Assembly: GCF_031822435.1 (NCBI RefSeq)
Contig: NZ_JAVQLW010000001.1
Location: 2,055,501 to 2,119,500 of the forward strand
Length of the DNA: 64,000 nucleotides
DNA from: Paracoccus sp. MBLB3053
GTDB taxonomy: Bacteria; Pseudomonadota; Alphaproteobacteria; Rhodobacterales; Rhodobacteraceae
Direction of reading: 5' to 3'
Made by a program: the position numbers and the translations under genes. Below, one piece after another: positions 55,476 through 64,000 of this stretch. The first letter of the stretch is position 1; each line of letters opens with the position of its first letter. Below the pieces are notes generated by a model. The model had not been told where the DNA came from. It made no database searches and was given only the letters and a program-made list of their open reading frames with translations.

Positions 55476-57463
55476 CGTCGCCAGAGCCATGAATGGGTGG
55501 CGAGTAGCCCTTGGGCCTTGGCCAAAAGACGCAGGCCGGGGCTGCCGCCCAGCGCCAATGTCGGATCTGCCAACCGCTCGAGCGCGATCTCGGGCGGGCA
55601 GGGCAAATCACTCAGCGGATCATGGTAGCGCGGATAGGCGATCAATGCCGTGTGGATCAAGGTGGACAGGTTGGCTTGGCCTCGGCGATCAGGAACGGGG
55701 CCCAGGTCGCGTGTCAGTCCCCAACCGGCATAGAAGGGGGCACCCAGCGTGGTCACCGGAATGTCGCGCATCAGTGCTTCGAAGCCCAAGGTCGAGGTGA
55801 TCGTCCAGACCTCATCGACCTGCGCCATCAGCGTTGATGCGCTGCTTTGCCGTGCCACGACATCGGCGAGCCGGGCCAGATCGGCGTCGGGAATGGCGCC
55901 GGGCCGCAAGCCCGCTTCGACATCGGGATGGGGTTTGTAGATCAGAACGGCATCAGCGTTCTCGGCCCGGACCCGTTCGAGCAGGGCAAGATTGGTGCGT
56001 TCCGCCCCCGCGCCGAGACGGATCGAGGCGTCGTCCTCGACCTGTCCCGGCACAAGGATGCGACGACCTTGCGGAAGCTGGGGGAGGTTTCCGGCCAGAT
56101 TGTATTTTGTGATCCCCGCGTCAATGATCGCGCGGGCGATCTCGCGGGCGCGTTCTGCCCCACCCGGCGGCAGAGGCGCCGCCATCAACTTTTCGAACCG
56201 GCTTTCGCGGGTCGGATCGTAATAGATCCCCAGATCGTCGGCGACGAGCGATAGCGGCGGGACAAGCGCCGCCCCAAGCCCGCGAGAGCGAATGAAACCG
56301 TCTTCGACCCGGATGGCGCCCGGCACTTCCCCGGATCTGTTGGCCCAGGTCAGGGTAACCTTTGGGCTTGCCCGGTCGGTGAAGCGGACGCCCTTTCCGC
56401 TGCCGAAGAAGCGACTGACCGACGGGCGTTTCCATAGCCGCATGCCAAAGGCCAGGTGCCCGGCATGATCCTGTCGCCACGCGCGGGCTTCGGCCTCGAT
56501 CTGGTTGAGCGCTGCTTCGAAATTGGTCAGCCTGTCACCACAGGGGTCGTACCAGACGGGTGCGAGCAGATGACTGGCCGCAAAAAGCGTCTCGATCGTC
56601 GCCGCGCCGCGTCTGTGGAAGGAATGCGCGTCTTCGGAAAGCCCCCATCCCGCATAGAAGGGTTGTCCGAAGATCCGGGGGCGATGGCCCGCCAGCATGG
56701 CCTCATAGCCGAATTGTGACGACATCGCATAGACCCGGCTCGCACCTCGAAGAAGCGCCCAGGGCGATACCGGGCTGTCACAGAATTCTTCACCTGCCAA
56801 CAGGTCTGCCGCGGTGAAATGGCCGGGCCGCAGGCCGCGGACGGTTTCGGGATGGCTGCGAATGACGATGCGCTGCCCCGGGTTTTCGTCCCTTGCTGCG
56901 CTGAGCATGGCCAGGAACTCGGCGCGTCCCGCCCCCAGAAGCGAGGCGTCGTTGCCCGTCTGGTCCACCACAAGGACATATCCCCGGTCGGGGGCAGGGG
57001 CTTCGGACAGGTGCGGGTTGTATTTCGAGAGATCCGCGGCGATCAGACGGTCGATCCCAAGCCGAGCGCGGTCCTTCAGTGCCTGAGCCCGACCCGAGGT
57101 GATCAGGGTTTCGATGTGCGAAGGCTGCTCGGGCCGAAAATGCAATCCGACCGGGTCGAGGATCAGCCCGACCGGGCCACGGCGTCCGGTCTTTTCCGAG
57201 GCCCTTCCTGGCAGGACCGAGCGCAGGAACGCGTCTTCCACCCGCAGGATCGGGGTGCCCCTGCGACGGGCCATGGCTTCGCCCCGCCATGAGGTCGGGC
57301 TTTCCCCCCAGACCCCGACCATGTCTTCAGGGCCCGGCAGGCCGGTTGTGAGTTGCCATCCGGCAAGTTTCAGGATGCGGCGGATGCGTGGCTGGCGGAA
57401 GAAACCGCCATTGTAAACGAAAAGCCGCCGGAGTTCACCGGCGGCCTTGGTCGTTTCGGGCAT
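55472..57463 (-). CDS. kpsC: Capsule polysaccharide Kdo-transferase KpsC
   Basis: A 663-residue cytosolic protein with two tandem homologous halves (about 15-330 and 345-655). Each half has the family blocks IRVEDGFIRS-type (ILRVEDAFLR in the first), the SKYN/TKYN motif and FYAGWGL(S/T). KpsC adds beta-Kdo linker residues to the lipid on which group 2-type capsules are built. The start is ATG 57463; a further upstream ATG overlaps the wza gene. A terminator-like hairpin overlaps codons 7-14. Confidence 0.9.
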   Translation of the reverse strand: MPETTKAAGELRRLFVYNGGFFRQPRIRRILKLAGWQLTTGLPGPEDMVGVWGESPTSWRGEAMARRRGTPILRVEDAFLRSVLPGRASEKTGRRGPVGLILDPVGLHFRPEQPSHIETLITSGRAQALKDRARLGIDRLIAADLSKYNPHLSEAPAPDRGYVLVVDQTGNDASLLGAGRAEFLAMLSAARDENPGQRIVIRSHPETVRGLRPGHFTAADLLAGEEFCDSPVSPWALLRGASRVYAMSSQFGYEAMLAGHRPRIFGQPFYAGWGLSEDAHSFHRRGAATIETLFAASHLLAPVWYDPCGDRLTNFEAALNQIEAEARAWRQDHAGHLAFGMRLWKRPSVSRFFGSGKGVRFTDRASPKVTLTWANRSGEVPGAIRVEDGFIRSRGLGAALVPPLSLVADDLGIYYDPTRESRFEKLMAAPLPPGGAERAREIARAIIDAGITKYNLAGNLPQLPQGRRILVPGQVEDDASIRLGAGAERTNLALLERVRAENADAVLIYKPHPDVEAGLRPGAIPDADLARLADVVARQSSASTLMAQVDEVWTITSTLGFEALMRDIPVTTLGAPFYAGWGLTRDLGPVPDRRGQANLSTLIHTALIAYPRYHDPLSDLPCPPEIALERLADPTLALGGSPGLRLLAKAQGLLATHSWLWRR
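57420..57445 (-). terminator. Terminator-like hairpin inside the 5' end of kpsC
   Basis: GCCGCCGG (57424-57431) and CCGGCGGC (57438-57445) are perfect arms around six bases. On the - strand TTTTCGTTT follows. It lies 23 bases after the wza stop but within kpsC, so it may attenuate kpsC transcription when translation is slow. Confidence 0.5.
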
Positions 57464-57467
57464 GGAC

Positions 57468-58643
57468 TCAGAACCCGGATTCAGTCGTGCGGATCTGGTT
57501 GACCGGGGCAAGGATGACGTTGAGCGTCTTGGTCCACTGAACCATCGGCGCCTCGGTCACATAGACGGTGTCGCCGTCGCGGACGAGGAAGTCGCGCGCC
57601 ATGAACATGCCGTCGGGCTTGGTCAGGTCAAGCACATACGCCATGCGTTGCGTGCCGTAGATGTCATTGCGCCCAAGGACGGCGCGCGCCACCGATTGCG
57701 GTTCTTCGCGCATGATGAACACGCCCTTTGGATCGGCCAGAGCCGTCTGAAGGCCGCCAACCATGGCCACGGCCTCGATCGCGTTGATCTGTTCGTTGCC
57801 CAGCGGAACCTTGGTCTGCCCGCCAAGCGCGCCAAGTGCAGTGAAGCTGCGCTGGTCTTCCTCGACAAGGATGATGTCGCCCGGGCGCAGCGCGATGTCG
57901 TTGCGCGAGTTGGAATAGAGGTCGCGCAACCAAACCTTGCCGCTATTGCCGGCACGCTTGACCGTGACCACGGCGATTTCGGGCTCGATCGAGACCCCGC
58001 CCGCACGGGACAGCATCGACGAAAGTTGCCGCGTCGGTCGTTCGATCGGATAGACCCCCTGCGCGTTGACCTTGCCCAGAACCGAGACGGTCGCGCCGTC
58101 GCCTGCGACGCGCGTGACCATGACCTGCGGATCGGGCGTCTGGGTTTCAAGCTTCTGGGTGATGATGCGGCGCAGCTCGTCGGGGCTGTTGCCCGCCGCC
58201 ATGATCCGGCCCGCATAGGGCACGAAGATATAGCCCTGGCTGTCGACCTGAAGCTGCTGAAGCTGGGTCGAGCTGGTGCCCATCGACGCCAGCAGCCCGT
58301 CATCGACGTTTTCCCAGATCGACAGCCCCAGAACGTCACCGGGGCGGACCTCGTCGGCGCCGACCTGTCCGGCACGCTGGAAATCGGCGCTGAAACCATA
58401 GGTCGGAGAGAAGTTCGCGGCCCGGTTCACGCGGTCGTCGACCGCGACGATATGGCTGCTTCCCCCCTTGGCGACGGCGCCATCATAGATCTGGCCGCGT
58501 GTCGGGCCCGAGCGCGGCAGGCCGCAGGCGGATACGAGGATCACGGCACCCAAGATTGCGATCTGACCCAACCGGGCGGCCAGGCTGCTGCGCTTTGCCT
58601 GTGCAGCGCAGCCGTCGGCGCGCGAAAAGCTCAATGCGGTCAA
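57468..58643 (-). CDS. Outer-membrane polysaccharide export lipoprotein (Wza/KpsD type)
   Basis: A 391-residue lipoprotein. The start is TTG 58643 with AGGAG ahead. The hydrophobic signal ends in LVSACG (lipobox). The poly-export motif is VRPGDVLGLSIWENVDDG, followed by SLBB-like repeats (VSVLGKVNAQGVYPI, then IALRPGDIILVEE). It should form the outer-membrane channel for the capsule whose linker is made by KpsC and KpsS. The start of kpsC lies four bases after the stop. Confidence 0.88.
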   Translation of the reverse strand: MTALSFSRADGCAAQAKRSSLAARLGQIAILGAVILVSACGLPRSGPTRGQIYDGAVAKGGSSHIVAVDDRVNRAANFSPTYGFSADFQRAGQVGADEVRPGDVLGLSIWENVDDGLLASMGTSSTQLQQLQVDSQGYIFVPYAGRIMAAGNSPDELRRIITQKLETQTPDPQVMVTRVAGDGATVSVLGKVNAQGVYPIERPTRQLSSMLSRAGGVSIEPEIAVVTVKRAGNSGKVWLRDLYSNSRNDIALRPGDIILVEEDQRSFTALGALGGQTKVPLGNEQINAIEAVAMVGGLQTALADPKGVFIMREEPQSVARAVLGRNDIYGTQRMAYVLDLTKPDGMFMARDFLVRDGDTVYVTEAPMVQWTKTLNVILAPVNQIRTTESGF

Positions 58644-58744
58644 GCTGTAACTCCTGTCTCTCTCGTCCTTGGGCGGGCTTTGCCCACCTCATTTTTGGGG
58701 TAAGTTAGATCAGCGCGGAGAAGTTTTCCATAATTTCTCCGAAT

Positions 58745-60085
58745 CTATTCCTGATTGTGCTCCATCTGTTGCCGATATTTCCCACGTCCCGCCACGAGCG
58801 CATCATAGGGATCTTCGGGAGCGATCATCATATCGACGACAATGCGCAGCGCATGGGCGCGCGAACGATTGGAATAGAAACCGCCCGGGACCTGGCTGCT
58901 TTCCAGAAGAAAGTCCCGGTAGCGCCGATAGGCCCAGGCATTGGGGGCCATGGGATCGGCGAGGAACCCGGCCAGATCCTGATCCGAAACGAGACCCGGC
59001 TTGTCATAGACGGCGCGGCCCATGGCCTTGACCGGAAGGCCGCGCCATAGCGCCTGCTGGGCCGAGGTGGAGTTCACGGTGATCGTCGCACGCGCCTGGT
59101 TGAGCAGCTGCGCCAACTTTCCGCCGCGCACGAAATGAACCCGGTCGGAGATGCCAAGGCTGGCTGCCCGCTCGGAAATCGCCTGCCGAATGCCGCCCCG
59201 CCCATCCTCGAGCGGATGGGCCTTGAAGACGAGATGATGGTGGCGGGGGGAAGAACGGGCGAATTCGGCCAGGACTTCGTCGGTGAAATCCGCCATCCGG
59301 CCATAGGGGGAATGGGCGACGAAGTTCGAATCGTGTTCGAGTTGCATCAGCACGAGCACATAGGGAAAGCCGCCATTGCGCACGGCATCCGCTTCGCGTC
59401 GCTGGGCGATGACATCGATCGGCGTGAAGAGCAGGCGGCGAAAGTTCAGGCGGAATTCCTGGAACACGCTGATCTGGCGGTGGGTGCGATAGCCCTTGTA
59501 TCGCCCGTTCTTGATCAGCACGAAGAAATGATAAAGCGCGCCATAGAACTTGTGCTGTCGCATGTCGCCCCAGCGCGCGGGCGGGCGGGACAGCTCACCG
59601 ACCCGGCCGCGCAGCGCATTGCGCATCTGCCGCACCGGAATATCCATGAGCGCGGAATGACCGTTGGAGCCGCCACGTTCATAGGTGATCCAGAACGGTC
59701 TCAGATAACCCTCTTCGAAAACATGGAGGACCAGGCCGAAACGCTTGCCCGCCGACCGGGCAGCGGCGTGAACCGGGCGGACATCGCCGTAAAGGACGAT
59801 ATCGGTGACGCCCTTTTCCTTTATGATCCGTTCGAGATGGACAGGCCATTCTTCGGGCGGGGCGGTATGTCGGATGAAATGCGATGCATCGGACCAGAAG
59901 AATTCATCGCCCGCGTTGAAGCCGACCCGCCAGACTTCGGCGCCCGCGCGGCGCAACTGCCGGCCCAGTTTGTCAAAAAACGGTCCATGGGGGCCCTGAA
60001 GCATCAGGAACACGCGCTGCTCGACCGGCTTCAATGCCAGTTCATGCGCGAGCATGGGCTTCGGTGCGGGTTTCTGCACAGTCAC
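58745..60085 (-). CDS. kpsS: Capsule polysaccharide Kdo-transferase KpsS
   Basis: A 446-residue cytosolic protein that adds the first beta-Kdo to the lipid carrier of capsule. The start is GTG 60085. It has FLMLQGPHGPFFDKLGRQL near the N-terminus, the VFEEGYLRPFWIT block, and a late GKLAQLLNQARATITVNSTS motif. It is followed after 101 bases by the export lipoprotein gene. KpsM and KpsT are not in the window, so capsule polymer genes must lie elsewhere. Confidence 0.88.
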   Translation of the reverse strand: MTVQKPAPKPMLAHELALKPVEQRVFLMLQGPHGPFFDKLGRQLRRAGAEVWRVGFNAGDEFFWSDASHFIRHTAPPEEWPVHLERIIKEKGVTDIVLYGDVRPVHAAARSAGKRFGLVLHVFEEGYLRPFWITYERGGSNGHSALMDIPVRQMRNALRGRVGELSRPPARWGDMRQHKFYGALYHFFVLIKNGRYKGYRTHRQISVFQEFRLNFRRLLFTPIDVIAQRREADAVRNGGFPYVLVLMQLEHDSNFVAHSPYGRMADFTDEVLAEFARSSPRHHHLVFKAHPLEDGRGGIRQAISERAASLGISDRVHFVRGGKLAQLLNQARATITVNSTSAQQALWRGLPVKAMGRAVYDKPGLVSDQDLAGFLADPMAPNAWAYRRYRDFLLESSQVPGGFYSNRSRAHALRIVVDMMIAPEDPYDALVAGRGKYRQQMEHNQE

Positions 60086-60308
60086 ATCATATTCCCGTCG
60101 CAGTCCCAGTGAATCGTTTAAGTGTCATTATGGCAAAGTGTTATTCTGCATCGCTCTTGAAAAACGACGAGCATTTCCGTGAATGCACCAATGTGGCTGA
60201 CCTGTCACCAGCTTTCGCCCAAACTGCCCCGATATAGGCGTACCTTTGCTTGAAGAATGCACGATGACGCTCTACGTCTCGGCGCAGGAAACCAATTGGG
60301 GAGCAATC

Positions 60309-60902
60309 ATGTTCACCGGGATCATCACCGATATCGGAACCGTCGAGCGCGTCGAGATGCGCGGTGACATGCGGGCGCGGATTGGCTGCAATTACGACAT
60401 GACCGGGGTCGATCTGGGGGCCTCGATCGCCTGCGACGGGATCTGCCTGACCGTGATCGACAAGGGGCAGGGGTGGTTCGATGTCGATATCTCGGCCGAG
60501 ACGATTTCCAAGACGGCGATCGGTGCCAATGGCTGGGCCGAAGGCAAGCGACTGAACCTAGAACGCGCCCTGCGTGTCGGCGATGAACTTGGCGGCCATA
60601 TCGTTTCGGGTCATGTCGACGGCGTCGCCCTGATCGAAGAAATGCATGATGAAGGCGACAGCACACGCATCACCTTCCGCGCGCCGGATGAGCTTGCCCG
60701 TTTCATCGCGCCAAAGGGGTCGATCGCGCTCAACGGGACATCGCTGACCGTGAACGAGGTTGCGGGCTCGACCTTTGGCGTCAACGTCATCCCGCATACG
60801 CAAACGGTGACGACCTGGGGCGCGGTCAAGCCGGGGGATGCCATCAATCTGGAGATCGACACGCTGGCGCGCTATGTCGCGCGGCTGGCCGAGGCCGGTT
60901 GA
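60309..60902 (+). CDS. ribE: Riboflavin synthase alpha chain
   Basis: A 197-residue enzyme that dismutates two lumazines into riboflavin. The start is ATG 60309 (MFTGIITDIGTVE) with GGGGAG ahead; upstream in-frame codons are not used. Two lumazine-binding repeats are visible, with HIVSGHVDGVA and GTSLTVNEV. No FMN riboswitch is visible in the 223 bases upstream. Its stop overlaps the next gene by one base. Confidence 0.95.
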   Translation: MFTGIITDIGTVERVEMRGDMRARIGCNYDMTGVDLGASIACDGICLTVIDKGQGWFDVDISAETISKTAIGANGWAEGKRLNLERALRVGDELGGHIVSGHVDGVALIEEMHDEGDSTRITFRAPDELARFIAPKGSIALNGTSLTVNEVAGSTFGVNVIPHTQTVTTWGAVKPGDAINLEIDTLARYVARLAEAG

Positions 60903-61474
60903 TGACGCCGGGCATCGGGCATAACGGCGGGCCTGGGATCGGAAGCGGCTTCCGCGCCCATTGCTGGAATGTCGCACGCCGGGAATTGCTGGGGGCGCGG
61001 CTGCCCGTCGAGATCGTGCGGATGCAGGTCAGAAGGGCCAGGCAGCTAGGTCTTGACTACAAGACCTATGCCGGCGTGCGGGCCACGACCGGGCGCGATC
61101 TGATTGCGTTTCTTTATTCTTCGAACGGGCTCGGCGTCTTTCGCAACGGGCAGCGGGTCGCCGCGCCGCAGGCCGATCGCATCGCGATCTCCGCCGCGTC
61201 ACCTCACCTGGGCTGCGCGCCGCGACTTGCGCCCGAGGCTTTGGCCGCCCAGATCAATGCGGTGTCGGGACGCGGGCTCGCGCCCTTCGGCAGCAGTTGG
61301 ACGGCGATGCGCGACGAAATGAAGTGCTGGCTGAAACAGCAGGGCCTTCCGGGCGATGCCGTGTTGATGATCGGCGAGACTGCGCATGAGCGCGAGATGA
61401 TGGAAGCGGGCGGGCTGGCGGGTTTCGTGACCGGCCAGGCTTTCTTTGCAGGAGTTGCGGATGCAGTACGATAA
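60902..61474 (+). CDS. Uncharacterised protein inside the riboflavin operon
   Basis: A 190-residue soluble protein that starts MTPGIGHNGGP, a short motif seen at the start of many alphaproteobacterial proteins. A basic helical N-terminal region (ARRELLGARLPVEIVRMQVR) suggests nucleic acid or nucleotide binding. It then has a globular domain with two cysteines and ends in a helical, Glu-rich stretch. It overlaps ribE by one base and ribB by 14, so its synthesis is coupled to riboflavin enzymes. No function is known. Confidence 0.65.
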   Translation: MTPGIGHNGGPGIGSGFRAHCWNVARRELLGARLPVEIVRMQVRRARQLGLDYKTYAGVRATTGRDLIAFLYSSNGLGVFRNGQRVAAPQADRIAISAASPHLGCAPRLAPEALAAQINAVSGRGLAPFGSSWTAMRDEMKCWLKQQGLPGDAVLMIGETAHEREMMEAGGLAGFVTGQAFFAGVADAVR

Positions 61475-62579
61475 ACCCGGACCCGTCGAGACCGACTGGT
61501 CGGATGCGATTTCCCGGACCGAGGAAATCATCAACGAGGCCCGCAACGGCCGCATGTTCATCCTCGTCGACCACGAGGACCGCGAGAATGAGGGGGATCT
61601 GATCATCCCCGCCCAGATGGCAACGCCCGAGGCCATCAACTTCATGGCCATGCATGGGCGCGGCCTGATCTGCCTTGCCTTGCCCGGATCGCGCATCGAC
61701 GCGCTGGGGCTGCCGCTGATGAGTCCCAAGAATTCCAGCCGCCATGAGACGGCTTTCACCATGTCGATCGAGGCAAGGGAAGGCGTCACCACCGGCATTT
61801 CGGCCCAGGACCGCGCCCACACGGTCGCAGTCGCCATTGATCCGACCAAGGGCGCCGCCGATATCGCATCCCCCGGACATGTCTTCCCGCTTCGCGCGCG
61901 CGAGGGCGGAGTCCTGGTGCGGGCCGGCCATACCGAGGCGGCCGTCGATGTGTCGCGGCTGGCCGGGCTGAACGCTTCGGGCGTGATCTGCGAGATCATG
62001 AACGAGGATGGCAGCATGGCGCGCCTACCCGATCTGGTGGCCTTCGCGCAGAAGCACGGGCTGAAGATCGGCACCATCAGCGACCTGATTTCCTATCGTC
62101 GCCGCCATGACAACCTGATCAATGAACGCAGCCAGACGACGGTCGAGTCCATTCATGGGGGCGAATGGGTCATGCGGGTGTTCGGGGATGAAACCTCGGG
62201 CGCCGAACATGTCGTGCTGACCAAGGGCGATGTGACCACGCCCGGCCCGGTCATGGTCCGGATGCATGCTCTTGATCCGCTGCATGACGTCTTGGGGATC
62301 GGACGCAAGGATGCGGGCGAATTGGGTGCCGCGATGCGGCTCATCGCAGATGAGGGCAGGGGCGTCGTGGTCCTGTTCCGCGATCTCGAAAAGAAGCTGC
62401 CGGTGCAGGGTGAGGTTTCGCCCCACGTGCTGCGGCAATACGGGCTGGGGGCGCAAATCCTGTCGGTGCTCGGGCTGTCCGAGTTGGTTCTTCTCAGCAA
62501 TTCCGCTCCGACGAAGGTGGTTGGGCTTGACGCCTACGGCCTTTCGATCCATTCCACGCGTCCGATTCCCAAAGAGTAA
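61461..62579 (+). CDS. ribB: 3,4-dihydroxy-2-butanone-4-phosphate synthase with a degenerate RibA-like domain
   Basis: A 372-residue protein. Residues 1-210 are a complete RibB: DHEDRENEGD (37-46), the FMAMHGRGLICLAL block, GHVFPLRAREGGVLVRAGHTEA and ICEIMNEDG. Residues about 215-372 align with GTP cyclohydrolase II but lack the zinc-binding cysteines and the CDCG core, so cyclohydrolase activity is not expected. The start is ATG 61461 with CAGGAG ahead. This RibBX form is known in alphaproteobacteria; GTP cyclohydrolase II must be encoded elsewhere. Confidence 0.92.
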   Translation: MQYDKPGPVETDWSDAISRTEEIINEARNGRMFILVDHEDRENEGDLIIPAQMATPEAINFMAMHGRGLICLALPGSRIDALGLPLMSPKNSSRHETAFTMSIEAREGVTTGISAQDRAHTVAVAIDPTKGAADIASPGHVFPLRAREGGVLVRAGHTEAAVDVSRLAGLNASGVICEIMNEDGSMARLPDLVAFAQKHGLKIGTISDLISYRRRHDNLINERSQTTVESIHGGEWVMRVFGDETSGAEHVVLTKGDVTTPGPVMVRMHALDPLHDVLGIGRKDAGELGAAMRLIADEGRGVVVLFRDLEKKLPVQGEVSPHVLRQYGLGAQILSVLGLSELVLLSNSAPTKVVGLDAYGLSIHSTRPIPKE

Positions 62580-62582
62580 GCC

Positions 62583-63134
62583 ATGGCCGCCAGCATCGAA
62601 CATTATCAACTGCCGTTGCCGCGCTTCGAAGGCGGCGTCCGGCTGCTGATCGTGGTCGCGCCCTATTACCGTGCGATTGCAGATGCGATGATCGAGGGGG
62701 CGAAAGCCGTCGCGACCGAGGCCGGGGCAAGCGTCGATCTTGTCGAGGTGCCCGGCGCGCTGGAAGTGCCGACCGCCATCGGATTGGCCGCTTCGCGCAG
62801 TCTTTATGACGGCTACGTGGCCCTTGGCTGCGTTATCCGTGGCGAGACGACGCATTACGATACGGTCTGCAATGACAGCTCGCGCGGGATCACCCTTCTG
62901 GGTCTTCAGGGCCATTGCATCGGCAATGGCATCCTGACGGTCGAGAATTACGAGCAGGCCGAGGTCCGTGCCGAACCGCACGGACAGAACAAGGGCGGCG
63001 GAGCCGCCGCTGCGGCCCTGCATCTGATAGCGCTGAAACGCGGCTGGGAAACCCGCCCCGTTCGGCAGAAAAGCGGCGAGAAGCCGGATATCATCCGCCT
63101 TGCGGGTGAACTAGAAGGACCGAGTGGCGCATGA
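62583..63134 (+). CDS. ribH: 6,7-dimethyl-8-ribityllumazine synthase
   Basis: A 183-residue enzyme that condenses the RibD and RibB products. It has VPGALEVPTAIGLA, GCVIRGETTHYD with the catalytic histidine, and a C-terminal NKGGGAAAAALHLI. It lies three bases after ribB and overlaps nusB (ATGA). Confidence 0.95.
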   Translation: MAASIEHYQLPLPRFEGGVRLLIVVAPYYRAIADAMIEGAKAVATEAGASVDLVEVPGALEVPTAIGLAASRSLYDGYVALGCVIRGETTHYDTVCNDSSRGITLLGLQGHCIGNGILTVENYEQAEVRAEPHGQNKGGGAAAAALHLIALKRGWETRPVRQKSGEKPDIIRLAGELEGPSGA

Positions 63135-63631
63135 GCGGGCAAGGTGGAAACCGGCGGAGCCCGGAAGAAAAGGCGGCCCGGCAGGCCCGCACGTCGGCAG
63201 CGCGGATGTATGCCGTCCAGGCGCTGTTCCAGATGGAATCGATCGGCCAGTCGGCGGATCGGGTGATGGCTGAATTCAAGCAATGGCGCATCGGACGTCT
63301 GGACGAGGATGAGGACATGGTCTCGATCGAGGCCGATCCCGCCCTGTTCAGCCGGATCGTCGACCAGGCGGTGAACTGGCAGGCCCGGATCGACCGCATG
63401 ACGGATCGCGCCCTGGTCGAGAAATGGCCGATAGATCGCATCGATCCGGTCCTGCGCGCCCTGTTCCGTGCGGCCGGTTCGGAACTGGTCGAGCGCGGCG
63501 CGCCGCCCAAGGTGGTGATCTCGGAATATGTTCGGATCGCGCAGGCCTTCTTCCCCGAAGGACGTGAAGCGAAATTCGTGAATGCCGTGCTGGATCACAT
63601 GGCGCGGGAGGCCCGCCCCGAGGAATTCTGA
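63131..63631 (+). CDS. nusB: Transcription antitermination factor NusB
   Basis: A 166-residue protein that binds boxA RNA with S10. It has an Arg-rich N-terminus (RRSPEEKAARQARTSAARMY), VQALFQMES and the C-terminal VVISEYVRIAQAFFPEGREA, then FVNAVLDHMA. RibH-NusB coupling by an ATGA overlap is common in proteobacteria. Confidence 0.95.
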   Translation: MSGQGGNRRSPEEKAARQARTSAARMYAVQALFQMESIGQSADRVMAEFKQWRIGRLDEDEDMVSIEADPALFSRIVDQAVNWQARIDRMTDRALVEKWPIDRIDPVLRALFRAAGSELVERGAPPKVVISEYVRIAQAFFPEGREAKFVNAVLDHMAREARPEEF

Positions 63632-63715
63632 CCGGGGCCGCACCGCGAAATATTTGGGCATTTCATCCGATCTGGCATAAGCTGGGCTTGTCAGCCGTCA
63701 GATCGGAAGCCCGCC

Positions 63716-64000
63716 ATGCCGCGTCTGGTTAAACTTTACCTTGTCAGCATCGTCTGGGGCATATGCCTTGCCCTGGCCTTCACGGCGCTCCTCATAGGCT
63801 TCGACGTGGCGGGGCTGCGTGGCCTGGTGATCGAAACGCGCGGCGGATCAATCGCGGTCGCCATGCTCGCTATTTTCCATGCCCTGCTGTTTTCGGGTGT
63901 CCAGTTCGGCATATTCGTGATGCGTATGGCTTCGGACGACAATCCGCGCTCAAGGGGCGGGCGCCTTAAGACCACGTTGCAGAATCGTCGCGATTCATCG
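63716..64000 (+). CDS. Small membrane protein, 3' end outside the window
   Basis: A frame of at least 95 codons, open to the window end, beginning MPRLVKLYLVSIVWGICLAL. Two membrane helices are visible (about 5-28 and 47-70), followed by a basic, Arg-rich stretch. No strong ribosome site precedes the ATG. It is unrelated to riboflavin synthesis by sequence. The reverse-strand frame in the same place has no support. Confidence 0.55.
   Translation, partial: MPRLVKLYLVSIVWGICLALAFTALLIGFDVAGLRGLVIETRGGSIAVAMLAIFHALLFSGVQFGIFVMRMASDDNPRSRGGRLKTTLQNRRDSS

Noticed and set aside
60113..60308. FMN riboswitch upstream of ribE
   Set aside because: The conserved GGGGC...ACCGGCGG blocks of the FMN element are absent.

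Overview
The window reads as a piece of an alphaproteobacterial chromosome of the Rhodobacteraceae, most likely Paracoccus or a close relative. Pointers are the high GC coding style, a class I lysyl-tRNA synthetase, an opgGHC glucan operon, a TRAP 2-oxoacid transporter with a Tat-exported binding protein, and the nrdR-ribD / ribE-ribB-ribH-nusB gene order. The assignment is inferred from gene content and order; no database search was run.

Bases 1 to about 15.7 kb are an integrated mobile element. It opens with a tyrosine integrase cut by the left window edge and an excisionase-like HTH gene. A + strand run of small unknown genes follows, including a tandem paralogue pair. On the - strand come a siphophage tape-measure gene and an HK97-gp10-like gene, then further unknown genes. 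A TIR-domain gene is split by an in-frame amber codon. The right part holds a primase-polymerase/VirE-type helicase next to an AT-rich region with iteron-like repeats, a candidate replication origin. No capsid, portal or terminase gene is visible, so the visible part looks more like a phage satellite or a rearranged prophage than a complete phage. It may continue left of the window.

From 15.7 to 32.6 kb: a FeuQ/FeuP-like two-component system with two divergent PepSY-type periplasmic proteins, opgGHC (osmoregulated periplasmic glucans), fhs, nadD, dacB, a TerB-like gene, the class I lysyl-tRNA synthetase gene and a beta-helix protein. From 32.6 to 42 kb is an acetate-use module: acs, a DUF4212 subunit with a sodium:solute symporter, a cNMP/CBS/DUF294 regulator, a small membrane protein, a single-domain response regulator, and a membrane sensor fused to a DnaQ-type exonuclease.

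From 42 to 50 kb lie oppABCDF (- strand) and cobUTS. From 50 to 54 kb a TRAP transporter has its binding-protein gene converging on the membrane genes. From 54 to 63.6 kb the nrdR-ribD pair and the ribE-X-ribB-ribH-nusB operon are separated by an oppositely oriented capsule export cluster (kpsS-wza-kpsC). A partial membrane-protein gene reaches the right edge. No tRNA, rRNA or CRISPR array was seen.
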